Shown: positions 6,960 to 15,916, counted from the first letter of the stretch. The stretch is DNA of 40,105 nt from an uncultured Lachnospiraceae bacterium (GCA_902763335.1 CACWRR010000013.1:1-40105), one strand, 5' to 3'. A program made the numbers and translations. Notes: generated by a model from the letters alone, not told the origin.

Positions 6960-7472
6960 ATGAGTATATTTGACAAATTTGAATTTAGAAGTATTAAACC
7001 TGATGAGGCGGGACAGGCGGCAAAGATAGAGCAGATTTGTTTCCCGCCAAATGAGGCTTGTTCAGAGGAGCATATAAGAGAAAGAGTAGCTGAGGCACCG
7101 GAACTTTTTCTGGTGGCAGTTGATAAACAGACAGGAAGGCTTGCCGGATTTTTAAACGGACTGGCAACAAACGAACAGAAATTCAGGGATGAATTTTTCC
7201 TTGATGTCAGTTTATTTGAACCGGATGGAAAAAATGTGATGCTGCTAGGACTTGATGTACTTCCGGAGTACCGCAGACAGGGAATGGCGAAGGAACTGGT
7301 GTCACAGTATGCATCCCGTGAAAAAAAGAATGGAAGAGATACCCTCACGCTGACTTGTCTTGATGCAAAGGTTGAGATGTATAAAAGGATGGGATTTGTG
7401 GATAACGGAATGGCAGATTCAACATGGGGTGGAGAAGAATGGCATGAGATGGCTTACAGCATAACGGATTAG
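6960..7472 (+). CDS. GNAT family N-acetyltransferase
   Basis: This 170-residue protein contains the acetyl-CoA-binding motif of the GNAT fold (LGLDVLPEYRRQGMAKELV, ~residues 98-116; R/Q-x-x-G-x-A form) and a C-terminal GFVDNG segment. The early KIEQICFPPNEACSEEHIRE resembles the arylalkylamine-type branch. It transfers acetyl from acetyl-CoA to an amine; the acceptor cannot be predicted. RBS AAAGGAGAG is 9 bases before the ATG. It sits between the DUF4272 gene and the LysR gene, which starts 19 bases after its stop. Confidence 0.85.
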   Translation: MSIFDKFEFRSIKPDEAGQAAKIEQICFPPNEACSEEHIRERVAEAPELFLVAVDKQTGRLAGFLNGLATNEQKFRDEFFLDVSLFEPDGKNVMLLGLDVLPEYRRQGMAKELVSQYASREKKNGRDTLTLTCLDAKVEMYKRMGFVDNGMADSTWGGEEWHEMAYSITD

Positions 7473-7491
7473 AAGACAGGATGGCAGATTA

Positions 7492-8403
7492 ATGACGATA
7501 AATCAGTTGAAATATATAATTGCTATATCAAAGGTAAATTCAATAAATGAAGCGGCAAAGAAACTGTATATATCACAGCCCAGCCTTACAAATGCATTAC
7601 AGTCATTGGAAAATGAAGTCGGATTTGATATTTTTATACGTTCTAAGAGCGGCATTTCCTTAACTGTAAAGGGAGCAGAGTTTTTAGGATATGCCAAATC
7701 TGTGGTTGAACAGTATGAAATATTAGATGCGAAATATATATCCAAAAGTAATACAAAGAGAGCGTTTCATGTGTCTATGCAGCATTATACGTTTGCGGTA
7801 AATGCATTTATAAAGGTAATCAGACAGTATGGAATGGATGAATACGAGTTTGAAATTCATGAGACAAAAACACATGAGGTTATAGAAAATGTGAAAAACC
7901 AGAAGAGTGAAATTGGAGTTTTGTATCTGAATAACTATAATAAGACGGTTTTAAATAAAATGTTTAATGAAGCCGGAATTAAATTCACTCCATTGTTTGA
8001 TTGCAGCATCTATGCTTATATGAGCAAACAGAATCCGTTGGCAGAGAAAGCAGAAGTTACAATGGAAGATTTAGAACCATATCCGTGTCTTTCATTCGCA
8101 CAGGGGGATTACAATTCCTTTTATTTTGCAGAAGAAGTCCTAAGCACATATGAGTATAAGAGACTTGTCAGGGCAAATGACAGAGCGACAATGCTGAACC
8201 TTATGGTTGGTATAAACGGATATACATTATGCTCAGGGATAATCTGTGAGGATCTTAACGGTTCGGAGTATTGTGCGATAAAACTCAAAACAGATGAGAA
8301 GATGACCATAGGATATATTGCAAGGAAGTCATCGGTCATAAGCGAAATGGGACAGAAATATATAGAAGAGTTAAGTAAATATAAGGAAAAAACATTGGAA
8401 TAA
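7492..8403 (+). CDS. LysR-family regulator of sulfur amino-acid genes (CmbR/HomR-like)
   Basis: This 303-residue protein has the LysR winged helix at residues 1-60 (INEAAKKLYISQPSLTNALQ) and a periplasmic-binding-like effector domain. The effector part contains FHVSMQHYTFAVNAF and NDRATMLNLMVGINGY, which resemble the SQHY and DRAT segments I remember from streptococcal CmbR/HomR/MetR regulators of cysteine and methionine genes. That assignment is from memory. It lies directly upstream of the LanC-like/cysK operon but is separated from it by a terminator and a LysR-type palindrome. It is probably the operon's regulator, with O-acetylserine or a related metabolite as the possible co-inducer. 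Confidence 0.82.
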   Translation: MTINQLKYIIAISKVNSINEAAKKLYISQPSLTNALQSLENEVGFDIFIRSKSGISLTVKGAEFLGYAKSVVEQYEILDAKYISKSNTKRAFHVSMQHYTFAVNAFIKVIRQYGMDEYEFEIHETKTHEVIENVKNQKSEIGVLYLNNYNKTVLNKMFNEAGIKFTPLFDCSIYAYMSKQNPLAEKAEVTMEDLEPYPCLSFAQGDYNSFYFAEEVLSTYEYKRLVRANDRATMLNLMVGINGYTLCSGIICEDLNGSEYCAIKLKTDEKMTIGYIARKSSVISEMGQKYIEELSKYKEKTLE

Positions 8404-8421
8404 AATAATAAGAAAACATAC

Positions 8422-8470
8422 AGAACATTATCATGCAGACATGTGTTTGTGGTGATAATGTTCTTTTTTT
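8422..8470 (+). terminator. Rho-independent terminator after the LysR gene
   Basis: AGAACATTATCA and TGATAATGTTCT form a perfect 12-bp stem around a 19-base loop, followed by T6. Confidence 0.85.
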
Positions 8471-8501
8471 GTACAAATCAGTATCAGCATAGTATTTATT
8501 G

Positions 8502-8530
8502 TTAATCAGGTTATAGCTTTTAGCTATAAT
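8502..8530 (+). promoter_or_regulatory. Promoter overlapped by a LysR-type palindrome
   Basis: TTATAGCT-TTT-AGCTATAA (8511-8529) is a perfect palindrome containing the T-N11-A pattern of LysR boxes. It is close to the TATAGTTT-N-AAACTATA box known for streptococcal Met/Cys regulators. It overlaps a perfect TATAAT (8525-8530); the matching -35 position (8502-8507, TTAATC) is weak. The overlap suggests repression, or activation from a second promoter. The 5' leader to ATG 8631 is about 94 bases. Confidence 0.6.
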
Positions 8531-8630
8531 GTATCATAGAAAACATAGATTATGAAAAAAGGAATAAATGGTGTATTATAACATCATAAATCCTATAGAA
8601 AAAGTAGACATTAAGAAACGGAGGACGAAA

Positions 8631-10052
8631 ATGAAGAATAATATTTTATTTAAACAGTATAGAACAGATGATTATATTGAGATAGCGGAGGAGACAGCAC
8701 GATGGATAAAAACTACTGAAAAGAAAACTCCATACGGAAAAAGATGGATTCAGAGTCCTGATTCAGATGAAGATTTTTCAGAGTATCCAATGCTCACAGA
8801 GAAAGCACTGTATGGTGGTTCGGCAGGTATCGGATTGTTTTATCTGAGACTTTATCAGGTAACAGGCAAGGATGAATATCTTGATGAAGCAAAAGAGGCA
8901 GCGGCAGATATTATTGCTACGGATGAAGGAACAAAATTTTATGAAAGAGCATTTAACAGTAAGGGCGTAGAAGATAAACTGGTGCATGTTAAGAATATGC
9001 CGGGATGGATAGCCGGATATTATAACGGACCAACCGGAAGTGCATATCTGGTTTTGAAACTTTATGAGGTTACATCAGATGAAAAATATAAAGATTATGT
9101 GATTAAGGCAGCGGATGATCTGCTTGCGGTTGCAAAGAAAAGTCCGGAGGGAATATATTGGAGCCAGCAGAATGATTTGTGCGGAGATGCCGGATTTGTA
9201 ACGTATCTGGTTTCAGTTTATGAGATTACAAATGATAAAAAATACCTCGATGCAGCCAAAGCATTTGGAGATTATGTCGTTACAAAGGGAAAAGATGCAC
9301 CAAATGGTGGTAAATATTGGAATGTGGTTGACCTCTCGATTATTGATTTTCCGGATGATGTTTTCTGGGTAAATCTGGCACATGGTACTTCAGGAGTTGC
9401 GTGGATATTTACTATATTATATAACGCAACGAAGGAAGAAAAATTTTTGCAGGCGGCAAAAGACGGAGCTAAATATATACAGGGTATAGCAGTTGGAAAT
9501 GACGAGGCTGTACTTGTTCCATACCTTGACAGTGAGAAGAGAGGACCATCGACGGAGTTTTATTATCTTAGCACCTGCCATGGACCGGCAGGAACCGCAC
9601 TTCTCTTTGAAGCATTATATAAAATTACAAAAGAGGAAGAATATCTTGAATGGGTTAAGAAACTGTCACGAGGAATTATAGAAGCGGGTGCACCGGAGAA
9701 TTTCTCAAGAGGATATTGGAGAAGTCAGGCATTGTGCTGTGGAACACCGGGACTTCTGGAACATTTTATCTCAGTTTATAAACTCACGGGAGATAAGGAG
9801 CTTCTTAAATATGCCAAAAGAACAGCAAGGACCGTTATAGGTCAGTCACATGTAGATGATGACAGTGATGACATTTACAAATTAGGAAATAACAGAAGAT
9901 GGCTTGGAAACTGGTGGAGAACCATACCGCAGGATGTTCATACATATTCAGGTCTGTATATCGGAACAGCCGGAAATGCGTGGAGCCTGTTATCACTTGT
10001 AGGTGTTTTAAAAGAAGAAAAGTACGTGGAAATTATAGAATACAATTTTTAG
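8631..10052 (+). CDS. LanC-like seven-repeat alpha/alpha toroid protein
   Basis: The 473-residue product carries seven regularly spaced GxxG motifs (about residues 62, 133, 185, 252, 318, 371, 445), each followed by a helix such as GTSGVAWIFTILY, as in lanthionine synthetase C proteins. Candidate zinc ligands are C316-H317 (CHGPAG, repeat 5) and C369-C370 (CCGTPG, repeat 6). In NisC and LanCL the lone Cys is in repeat 5 and the Cys-His pair in repeat 6, so the order here is swapped. No lantibiotic precursor or dehydratase gene is nearby. ATG 8631 follows a good GGAGG; an upstream ATG at 8568 lacks one. It is first in an operon with cysK, so a role in thiol or thioether chemistry on a small molecule is my inference. 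Confidence 0.75.
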   Translation: MKNNILFKQYRTDDYIEIAEETARWIKTTEKKTPYGKRWIQSPDSDEDFSEYPMLTEKALYGGSAGIGLFYLRLYQVTGKDEYLDEAKEAAADIIATDEGTKFYERAFNSKGVEDKLVHVKNMPGWIAGYYNGPTGSAYLVLKLYEVTSDEKYKDYVIKAADDLLAVAKKSPEGIYWSQQNDLCGDAGFVTYLVSVYEITNDKKYLDAAKAFGDYVVTKGKDAPNGGKYWNVVDLSIIDFPDDVFWVNLAHGTSGVAWIFTILYNATKEEKFLQAAKDGAKYIQGIAVGNDEAVLVPYLDSEKRGPSTEFYYLSTCHGPAGTALLFEALYKITKEEEYLEWVKKLSRGIIEAGAPENFSRGYWRSQALCCGTPGLLEHFISVYKLTGDKELLKYAKRTARTVIGQSHVDDDSDDIYKLGNNRRWLGNWWRTIPQDVHTYSGLYIGTAGNAWSLLSLVGVLKEEKYVEIIEYNF

Positions 10053-10063
10053 GAGGTATCATC

Positions 10064-11044
10064 ATGGGTAGAATATATGATTCAATTACAGAACTTGTTG
10101 GAAACACACCGTTAGTAAGATTACACAGATATGAAGAGGCAGAAGGACTTAAAGGTCACATTCTTGCAAAGTTTGAGTATTTTAATCCTTCAGGAAGTGT
10201 CAAGGACAGGGCAGCTATCAACATGATAGAGGAAGCAGAGTATGAGGGAAAATTGAAGCCGGGTATGACCATTGTGGATTTTACAAGTGGAAATACAGGA
10301 ATAGCTACAGCAACATATGCAAATGCAAAAGGATATAAGTATGTGGCAGTTATACAGCCGCAGGTGTCAGTAGAGCGTTCACAGATTCTTAAGGCATTGG
10401 GGGCAGAGCTTTTGCAGGTAACTGATGTACCGGGATTTCCTGAGATGTTAAAAACAGGACTTTCGTTAGCAGGGCTGGGAGATATAATGAACAGTTTTGC
10501 AAAATCTAAAGGATGGTTTTATATTGACCAGTGCTCAAATCCTGCAAATGTCAGAGCACATATAAATGGAACAGGTCCTGAGATATGGAGAGATACAGAT
10601 GGAAATGTGGATTATGTAGTACAGCTCGTTGGAACAGGCGGTACACTTGCAGGACTTTCTGCATACCTCAGAACAAAAAATCCTGACATACAGGTAATCG
10701 GTGCACAGCCGGCAGCACAGTCATTAAAAAATCCTAATTTCCCTGATAGAAATACTATAGACGGAGTTTTGAAATTTGACGGAGTGCCTGATGATAAAGT
10801 ACCGACTCTGTTTGCACAGTTTAATGCAAAGTACGATGAGTGCCTCGAGGTAATAGCAGAAGATGCATATGAGACAGGAAGAAAACTGGTAAGACAGGAA
10901 GGATTCTTTGTCGGACATTCAGCAGGAGCAGCACTTTGGACTGCAACACAGATTGCAAAAAGACCAGAGGCAGAAGGTAAAAATATAGTAGTAATTCTGG
11001 CAGATAATGCATTTAAATATTTATCAACAAATATGTACAAATAA
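10064..11044 (+). CDS. cysK: Cysteine synthase (O-acetylserine sulfhydrylase)
   Basis: This 326-residue PLP enzyme makes cysteine from O-acetylserine and sulfide. It shows the lysine motif NPSGSVKDRAA (Lys near residue 44), the substrate loop TSGNTGIA, the phosphate loop GTGGTLAG and a C-terminal HSAGAA. ATG 10064 is placed 7 bases after a perfect AGGAGG that overlaps the stop of the LanC-like gene; the longer open frame upstream lies inside that gene. Family members in this fold group can also be cystathionine beta-synthase-like, but the short length without a CBS domain favours CysK. Confidence 0.92.
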   Translation: MGRIYDSITELVGNTPLVRLHRYEEAEGLKGHILAKFEYFNPSGSVKDRAAINMIEEAEYEGKLKPGMTIVDFTSGNTGIATATYANAKGYKYVAVIQPQVSVERSQILKALGAELLQVTDVPGFPEMLKTGLSLAGLGDIMNSFAKSKGWFYIDQCSNPANVRAHINGTGPEIWRDTDGNVDYVVQLVGTGGTLAGLSAYLRTKNPDIQVIGAQPAAQSLKNPNFPDRNTIDGVLKFDGVPDDKVPTLFAQFNAKYDECLEVIAEDAYETGRKLVRQEGFFVGHSAGAALWTATQIAKRPEAEGKNIVVILADNAFKYLSTNMYK

Positions 11045-11062
11045 AGAAAAGGGGTGTGCCAT

Positions 11063-12214
11063 ATGGAGAGAGGACTAAATACACGATGTTTGCACTTAGA
11101 AGAAACAGAAGGTAAAACAGAAAATTATGGAGCATTAAGTTATCCGATATATCAGACAGCAACATATGCACATCCGGGTGTGGGACAGAGTACAGGATAT
11201 GATTACAGCAGACTCCAGAATCCTACCAGAGAACATCTTGAGAAGACAGTTGCAAATCTGGAAGGTGGAACAGATGCATTTGCATTGTCTACAGGGATGG
11301 CGGCAATTACACTTCTCATGGAAATATTTAAACCGGGCGACCATATTATTGCAGAAGCAGATTTGTATGGAGGAAGCATCAGATTGTTTGATAATGTTTC
11401 TAAAAAGAACAATTATGAATTTACATATGTTAATTGTTCTAAGGATGATATAGAAGGCAGCATAAAGGAAAATACGAAGGCAATATATATAGAGACACCG
11501 ACAAATCCGATGATGAATGTTTCAGATATAGAAAAGATTGCAGCGATTGCAAAGAAACATAACTGTATTCTGATAGTGGACAATACATTTTTGTCACCAT
11601 ATTTTCAGAATCCGTTAAAACTCGGAGCCGACGTGGTAATACACAGTGGCACAAAATTTCTTGGCGGACACAATGATACCCTTGCAGGATTTATAGTTAC
11701 AAATAATAAAGAGATACAGGAGAAGTTAAGATTTCTCATTAAGACAACGGGAGCAGGACTTGCACCTTTTGACAGCTGGTTGATTTTAAGGGGTATAAAG
11801 ACACTGGGGCTACGTATGGAACAGTCACAGAAAAATGCCATACGCATTGCAAACTGGTTAAAAACACAGAAAATTGTGACAAAGGTGTTTTATCCGGGAC
11901 TGCCGGAGCATCCGGGACATGAGATAATAAAGAAACAGGCAAGGGGATTTGGCTCAATGATTACTTTTAATGTGGATTCAAGAGAGCATGCCCTAAAAAT
12001 ACTTGAAAATGTCAGGATGATTAAATTTGCAGAGAGTCTTGGCGGAGTTGAGACACTTATAACATATCCGACAACACAGACTCATGCGGACGTACCGGAA
12101 GAGGTAAGATTAAGAAACGGTATCACCCCCTGTACCCTCAGAATGTCGACCGGCATTGAGGATAGCGATGATTTGATATATGAACTTGAAAATGCATTTA
12201 AAGGATTGGAATAG
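11063..12214 (+). CDS. Cys/Met metabolism PLP enzyme (cystathionine gamma-lyase/synthase type)
   Basis: This 383-residue protein belongs to the trans-sulfuration family. It has YDYSRLQNPTREHLE near residue 47, ALSTGMAAI, the strand VDNTFLSPYFQNPL and the PLP-lysine motif IHSGTKFLGGHND (~190-203). It ends with the typical LRMSTGIEDSDDLI. Members interconvert cysteine, homocysteine and cystathionine; lyase and synthase cannot be separated reliably by eye. ATG 11063 follows AAAAGGGG with normal spacing; a GTG at 11054 overlaps that site. The gene begins 18 bases after cysK and ends 2 bases before the PatB gene, so the genes are co-transcribed. Confidence 0.88.
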   Translation: MERGLNTRCLHLEETEGKTENYGALSYPIYQTATYAHPGVGQSTGYDYSRLQNPTREHLEKTVANLEGGTDAFALSTGMAAITLLMEIFKPGDHIIAEADLYGGSIRLFDNVSKKNNYEFTYVNCSKDDIEGSIKENTKAIYIETPTNPMMNVSDIEKIAAIAKKHNCILIVDNTFLSPYFQNPLKLGADVVIHSGTKFLGGHNDTLAGFIVTNNKEIQEKLRFLIKTTGAGLAPFDSWLILRGIKTLGLRMEQSQKNAIRIANWLKTQKIVTKVFYPGLPEHPGHEIIKKQARGFGSMITFNVDSREHALKILENVRMIKFAESLGGVETLITYPTTQTHADVPEEVRLRNGITPCTLRMSTGIEDSDDLIYELENAFKGLE

Positions 12215-12216
12215 AT

Positions 12217-13398
12217 ATGGCAGAGAGAAATTTGAATTTTGATGAAATTGTAAATAGAAAAGGGACTGACTGTCTGAAATATGATTTTGCGGTAAAAAGA
12301 GGTATGCCGGAAGATGTGCTTCCGCTGTGGGTTGCAGATATGGATTTTAAGACGTCTTCGTATGTGGAGGATGCCCTGACAGAGCGCTGCAGACATGGAA
12401 TATTTGGTTATAGTGAATCGGGAAGCAGATATTTTGATGCTGTAGCAGGATGGATGAAAAAACATCATGGATGGGATGTGGAAAGACAGTGGCTTATTAA
12501 AACACCGGGAGTTGTATTTGCACTGGCAATGGCGGTGAAGGCATATACAGAATCCGGAGACAGTGTTCTTATTCAACAGCCTGTATATTATCCGTTCTCT
12601 GAAGTTATAAGGGATAACGGAAGAAATATAGTGAGCAGTGATTTATATATTGGTGATGATAACCGCTATCATATAGATTTTGAAGATTTTGAAAAAAAGA
12701 TAACAGAGAATAATATTAAATTGTTTTTGCTTTGCAATCCTCATAATCCATCAGGGAGAGTTTTTACAGAAGAGGAACTGTTAAAACTTGGAGACATATG
12801 TCTTAAATATGGAGTGACAGTGGTAAGTGACGAGATTCATAATGATTTTATATTTAAGGGAAAACACACGGTATTTGCTTCAGTAAAAAAAGAATTTAAA
12901 GATATATCAGTTATATGTACATCACCAAGTAAAACATTCAATCTTGCGAGCATGATGATATCAAATATTTTTATTCCGAACAGAGAACTCAGAACTAAGT
13001 TCAGAAAACAGACAGATGCAGCAGGAATCAGCCAGCTTGGAGTTCTGGGACTTGTAGCGGCTGAGGCAGCGTATAGGGATGGGGAAGAATGGTATCAGGC
13101 AATGCATTCCTATGTAGAAGATAATATAAAATATGTTAAAAATTATGTAAAAGAAAATCTGAACGGCGTGAATATGATTGATGGAGAGGGAACTTATCTT
13201 GTATGGCTGGATTTCAGGGGAACGGGACTGGATGCGGAAGAGCTTGACAGACGCATTGTAAATGATGCGAAGCTGTGGCTTGACAGTGGAAAAATATTTG
13301 GAACAACAGGAAAAGGATTTCAACGTATAAATGTAGCTGCACCGAGAGCGGTGATAGCAGAGTGTATGGAGAGAATAAAGAATGTTTTGAATAATTAA
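12217..13398 (+). CDS. PatB/MalY-family C-S lyase (aminotransferase fold)
   Basis: This 393-residue PLP protein has the MalY/PatB start (LPLWVADMDF), CNPHNPSGRVFTEEEL, VVSDEIHNDF and the PLP-lysine motif TSPSKTFNLA (~residue 233). These enzymes cleave cystathionine or cysteine conjugates to a thiol, pyruvate and ammonia. With cysK and the trans-sulfuration enzyme it could carry sulfur between cysteine and homocysteine, or recycle thioethers made by or related to the LanC-like protein. The start is 2 bases after the previous stop; the ribosome site AAAGGA lies within the preceding gene. No hairpin terminator is visible after it. Confidence 0.9.
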   Translation: MAERNLNFDEIVNRKGTDCLKYDFAVKRGMPEDVLPLWVADMDFKTSSYVEDALTERCRHGIFGYSESGSRYFDAVAGWMKKHHGWDVERQWLIKTPGVVFALAMAVKAYTESGDSVLIQQPVYYPFSEVIRDNGRNIVSSDLYIGDDNRYHIDFEDFEKKITENNIKLFLLCNPHNPSGRVFTEEELLKLGDICLKYGVTVVSDEIHNDFIFKGKHTVFASVKKEFKDISVICTSPSKTFNLASMMISNIFIPNRELRTKFRKQTDAAGISQLGVLGLVAAEAAYRDGEEWYQAMHSYVEDNIKYVKNYVKENLNGVNMIDGEGTYLVWLDFRGTGLDAEELDRRIVNDAKLWLDSGKIFGTTGKGFQRINVAAPRAVIAECMERIKNVLNN

Positions 13399-13424
13399 CC
13401 CTTATCAAACAGCAATGGATGAAT

Positions 13425-13453
13425 TTGACAAAGAGTGTGATTCATGTTAAGTT
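13425..13453 (+). promoter_or_regulatory. Candidate promoter of the response-regulator gene
   Basis: A perfect TTGACA (13425-13430) is 17 bases from a weak TAAGTT (13448-13453). It sits in the 86-base gap after the sulfur operon, which has no terminator, so read-through is also possible. Confidence 0.4.
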
Positions 13454-13484
13454 TATGTGTATCAAAATAAAATGGGTGAAAAGT

Positions 13485-14165
13485 ATGAAAAAGTACGATG
13501 TTCTTATTATTGATGATGATGTTGACATAAATAACATGATAAGAGATGCCCTGACAAAGGGCGGTTATACCTGTATGCAGGCATTCTCCGGAACTGAAGG
13601 AATGTTGGTGATCAGGGAATACAAGTTCAGGGTTATAATTCTTGATTTGATGCTTCCGGGAATTTCCGGAGAAGAATTTATCAGCAGGTCAAAGGAGATA
13701 GCAAGCCTTCCAATCATTGTTTTATCTGCAAAAGATAATATAGATGGTAAAGTAAAATGTCTGGAGCTTGGAGCTGAGGATTATATTACAAAGCCGTTTG
13801 ACATTAAAGAATTGCTTGCAAGAGTTCAGGTCCAGATAAGGAGAAATTCAGTGACGGATGATGCAGGTAAAAAGGTTGCATACAGGGAACTCACGCTTGA
13901 ACCGGATGGCTGTACGTTGAGTGTAGAGGATGAGATGATATCCCTCACAAGGCAGGAATACAGAATAATGGAGCTTTTGATGTCATCACCAAAGCAGGTT
14001 TTTTCAAAACAGGCAATATATGATTATGCGTGGGATGAGATATACGAAGGTGAGGATAAAACTGTAAATGTACATATAAGTAATATCAGAAAAAAGATTA
14101 AAGAAGTGTCGGAAAAAGAATATATATCGACTGTATGGGGAATCGGATTTAAAATGAAAGAATAA
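13485..14165 (+). CDS. OmpR-family response regulator
   Basis: This 226-residue regulator has a receiver domain (residues 1-115) with acidic pocket IIDDD, phospho-acceptor Asp54 in IILDLMLPG, the switch LSAKD and the Lys motif YITKPFD. A C-terminal winged helix follows (SLTRQEYRIMELLMSSPKQV to TVWGIGFKM). ATG 13485 matches the family start; 22 upstream codons in the longer frame look non-coding. It is followed by an ABC exporter and then its likely partner kinase (16125), the typical arrangement of bacitracin/lantibiotic resistance loci. It probably activates the exporter from the intergenic region at 14167-14226. Confidence 0.9.
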   Translation: MKKYDVLIIDDDVDINNMIRDALTKGGYTCMQAFSGTEGMLVIREYKFRVIILDLMLPGISGEEFISRSKEIASLPIIVLSAKDNIDGKVKCLELGAEDYITKPFDIKELLARVQVQIRRNSVTDDAGKKVAYRELTLEPDGCTLSVEDEMISLTRQEYRIMELLMSSPKQVFSKQAIYDYAWDEIYEGEDKTVNVHISNIRKKIKEVSEKEYISTVWGIGFKMKE

Positions 14166-14166
14166 T

Positions 14167-14226
14167 CTTTAACATTTCTTAAACTTTTCTTTGCGTTTAA
14201 TTAACGTATCTTTTCTATCATAGAAT
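14167..14226 (+). promoter_or_regulatory. Probable response-regulator-controlled promoter of the ABC exporter
   Basis: Two direct half-sites, TTTAAC (14168) and CTTAAAC (14178), lie about one helical turn apart, the geometry of OmpR-family binding. Candidate -10 hexamers are TATCAT (14216-14221) and TAGAAT (14221-14226) with no good -35, which fits an activated promoter. Confidence 0.4.
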
Positions 14227-14253
14227 CAAGCTTAGGAAAGGAAAAGAAAAATT

Positions 14254-15168
14254 ATGAAGTACATATTGGAAACTAAAAATCTGACAAAAAAATATGGTTC
14301 TCATTATGCTGCAAAAGATATCAATATACATCTTGAAAAAGGTCAGATATATGGTCTGGTCGGACGTAATGGAGCCGGAAAGACTACTATTCTGAGGATG
14401 ATAAGTGGTCTTTCACAGCCTACAGGCGGAACCTTTGATGTGTTTGAGAAAGAGGGACTTAACAATCCTGTGACAAGAGCAAGAATTGGATGCCTGATAG
14501 AAAATCCGGGTATTTTTCCGAAACTCAGTGCCAGAGACAATCTTATTATAAAGTGTAAAGCAATAGGTGTTCCTGACATAAAGGTCGCTGATGAATTGCT
14601 TGAAATGGTTGGACTTTCAGATACGGGTAAGAAGAAAGCCGGTGCATTTTCACTCGGAATGAAGCAGAGACTCGGAATAGCAATGTCACTTATAGGAAGT
14701 CCTGATATAATAATTCTCGATGAACCCATAAACGGACTTGACCCACAGGGAATCATTGAAGTGAGGGAAACTATAGAAAGATTAAATACAGAACGCAATA
14801 TTTCATTTATAATATCCAGCCACCTTCTTGATGAATTATCAAAGATTGCAAATAAGTACGGATTTATCCAGAATGGAGAGCTGTTAGAGGAAATTACAGC
14901 TGAACATTTAATCGAGAAATGTACTAAACGTGTGGAAATCAGTGTAAACAATACAGAAAAGGCAATGCTTGAACTTGATAAGATGGGTATAAAAGACATG
15001 ATGGTTATTGATAAAAACCATATAAACGTGCTGGAAGGAATAGACCGCACACCTGATATGTTAAGACAGCTTATAAATGCGAATATAGATGTTTATGAGC
15101 TTGTGAGAAAAAATGAGTCATTGGAAGACTATTATATTAATATTACAGGAGGCGGAAAAAATGTTTAG
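14254..15168 (+). CDS. ABC transporter ATP-binding protein (BcrA-like)
   Basis: This 304-residue ATPase has Walker A GRNGAGKTT (~residues 37-45), the signature FSLGMKQRLG and Walker B IIILDEPINGLDP, where DEPI replaces the common DEPT. The C-terminal ~80 residues are the extension typical of peptide-antibiotic exporters (BcrA, NukF). It powers the membrane protein encoded next, with which it overlaps by 8 bases. Together with the flanking two-component genes this suggests sensing and removal of a membrane-active peptide; that role is inferred from context. Confidence 0.88.
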   Translation: MKYILETKNLTKKYGSHYAAKDINIHLEKGQIYGLVGRNGAGKTTILRMISGLSQPTGGTFDVFEKEGLNNPVTRARIGCLIENPGIFPKLSARDNLIIKCKAIGVPDIKVADELLEMVGLSDTGKKKAGAFSLGMKQRLGIAMSLIGSPDIIILDEPINGLDPQGIIEVRETIERLNTERNISFIISSHLLDELSKIANKYGFIQNGELLEEITAEHLIEKCTKRVEISVNNTEKAMLELDKMGIKDMMVIDKNHINVLEGIDRTPDMLRQLINANIDVYELVRKNESLEDYYINITGGGKNV

Positions 15169-15916
15169 TTTATTCAGAATGGAAAATTACAGATTTGTAA
15201 GAACGAGGACGGTACATGTAATCACAGCAATACTTATAGCCGTAACAATATTAGGCGTTGTGATAAGTGCAATGACAATGAAAGATTCGGCAGAATTAAA
15301 CATATGTCAGATGTTTACGGAGGACATTGCACCGGTTTTGAATATGGTGTTCTGGGGAATCATTATTGCGATATATATTTATGGCGAGTATAAGAACGGA
15401 TTTATAAAATCTATCGGGGGCCAGATTCCTAAAAAGGGTATGTTATGTGCATCAAAAATGTACATAATGGCAGCATATACATTATGTATGTATGCTGTCG
15501 AGTTTGTAATCGTTGCACTCACGTCATTAATATACGCTTCAAAATATAAGGTAGTATTTGGATTCCAACCGAAATATTTAATAATCTGGCTGGCAATATT
15601 TGCATTGTATATGGGAATATCAGGCTTGTTTATTCTCATATGTACATCAGGCAGGAGTTCTGCAATAGGTATTGGTGTGGCTATGATAGTAGGTTTTGGA
15701 ATGACAAGTCTTGTGTACAATCTGATTAACTGGCTGCTTGTGAAAATCGGTATTACATCATTTAATATATCAATGTATATGCCTGATACAATTATGCAGA
15801 ACATGTCATTACAGACACCGACAGACGGCATCGTACGTGCATTTGTTGTTGGAGGGGTATTCACAATTGCAACAATATGTGTTAGTATGATATTACAGAA
15901 TAAAAGAGATATATAA
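15161..15916 (+). CDS. ABC-2 type permease (BcrB-like)
   Basis: This 251-residue membrane protein has six predicted hydrophobic segments (starting near residues 20, 58, 105, 145, 175 and 225). An N-terminal MENYRFVRTRTVHVITA segment is like that of lantibiotic-immunity permeases. ATG 15161 follows AGGAGGCGG and overlaps the ATPase gene, whereas the longer open frame from 15113 would run inside that gene. It forms the exporter with the upstream ATPase. A cloverleaf element separates it from the kinase gene. Confidence 0.82.
   Translation: MFSLFRMENYRFVRTRTVHVITAILIAVTILGVVISAMTMKDSAELNICQMFTEDIAPVLNMVFWGIIIAIYIYGEYKNGFIKSIGGQIPKKGMLCASKMYIMAAYTLCMYAVEFVIVALTSLIYASKYKVVFGFQPKYLIIWLAIFALYMGISGLFILICTSGRSSAIGIGVAMIVGFGMTSLVYNLINWLLVKIGITSFNISMYMPDTIMQNMSLQTPTDGIVRAFVVGGVFTIATICVSMILQNKRDI

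Noticed and set aside
9899-10063. Upstream extension of cysK
   Set aside because: It lies inside the LanC-like gene in another frame; AGGAGG at 10051 fixes the start at 10064.
14343-15050. 235-codon minus-strand frame opposite the BcrA-like gene
   Set aside because: No family features or ribosome site; the plus-strand ATPase motifs are complete.
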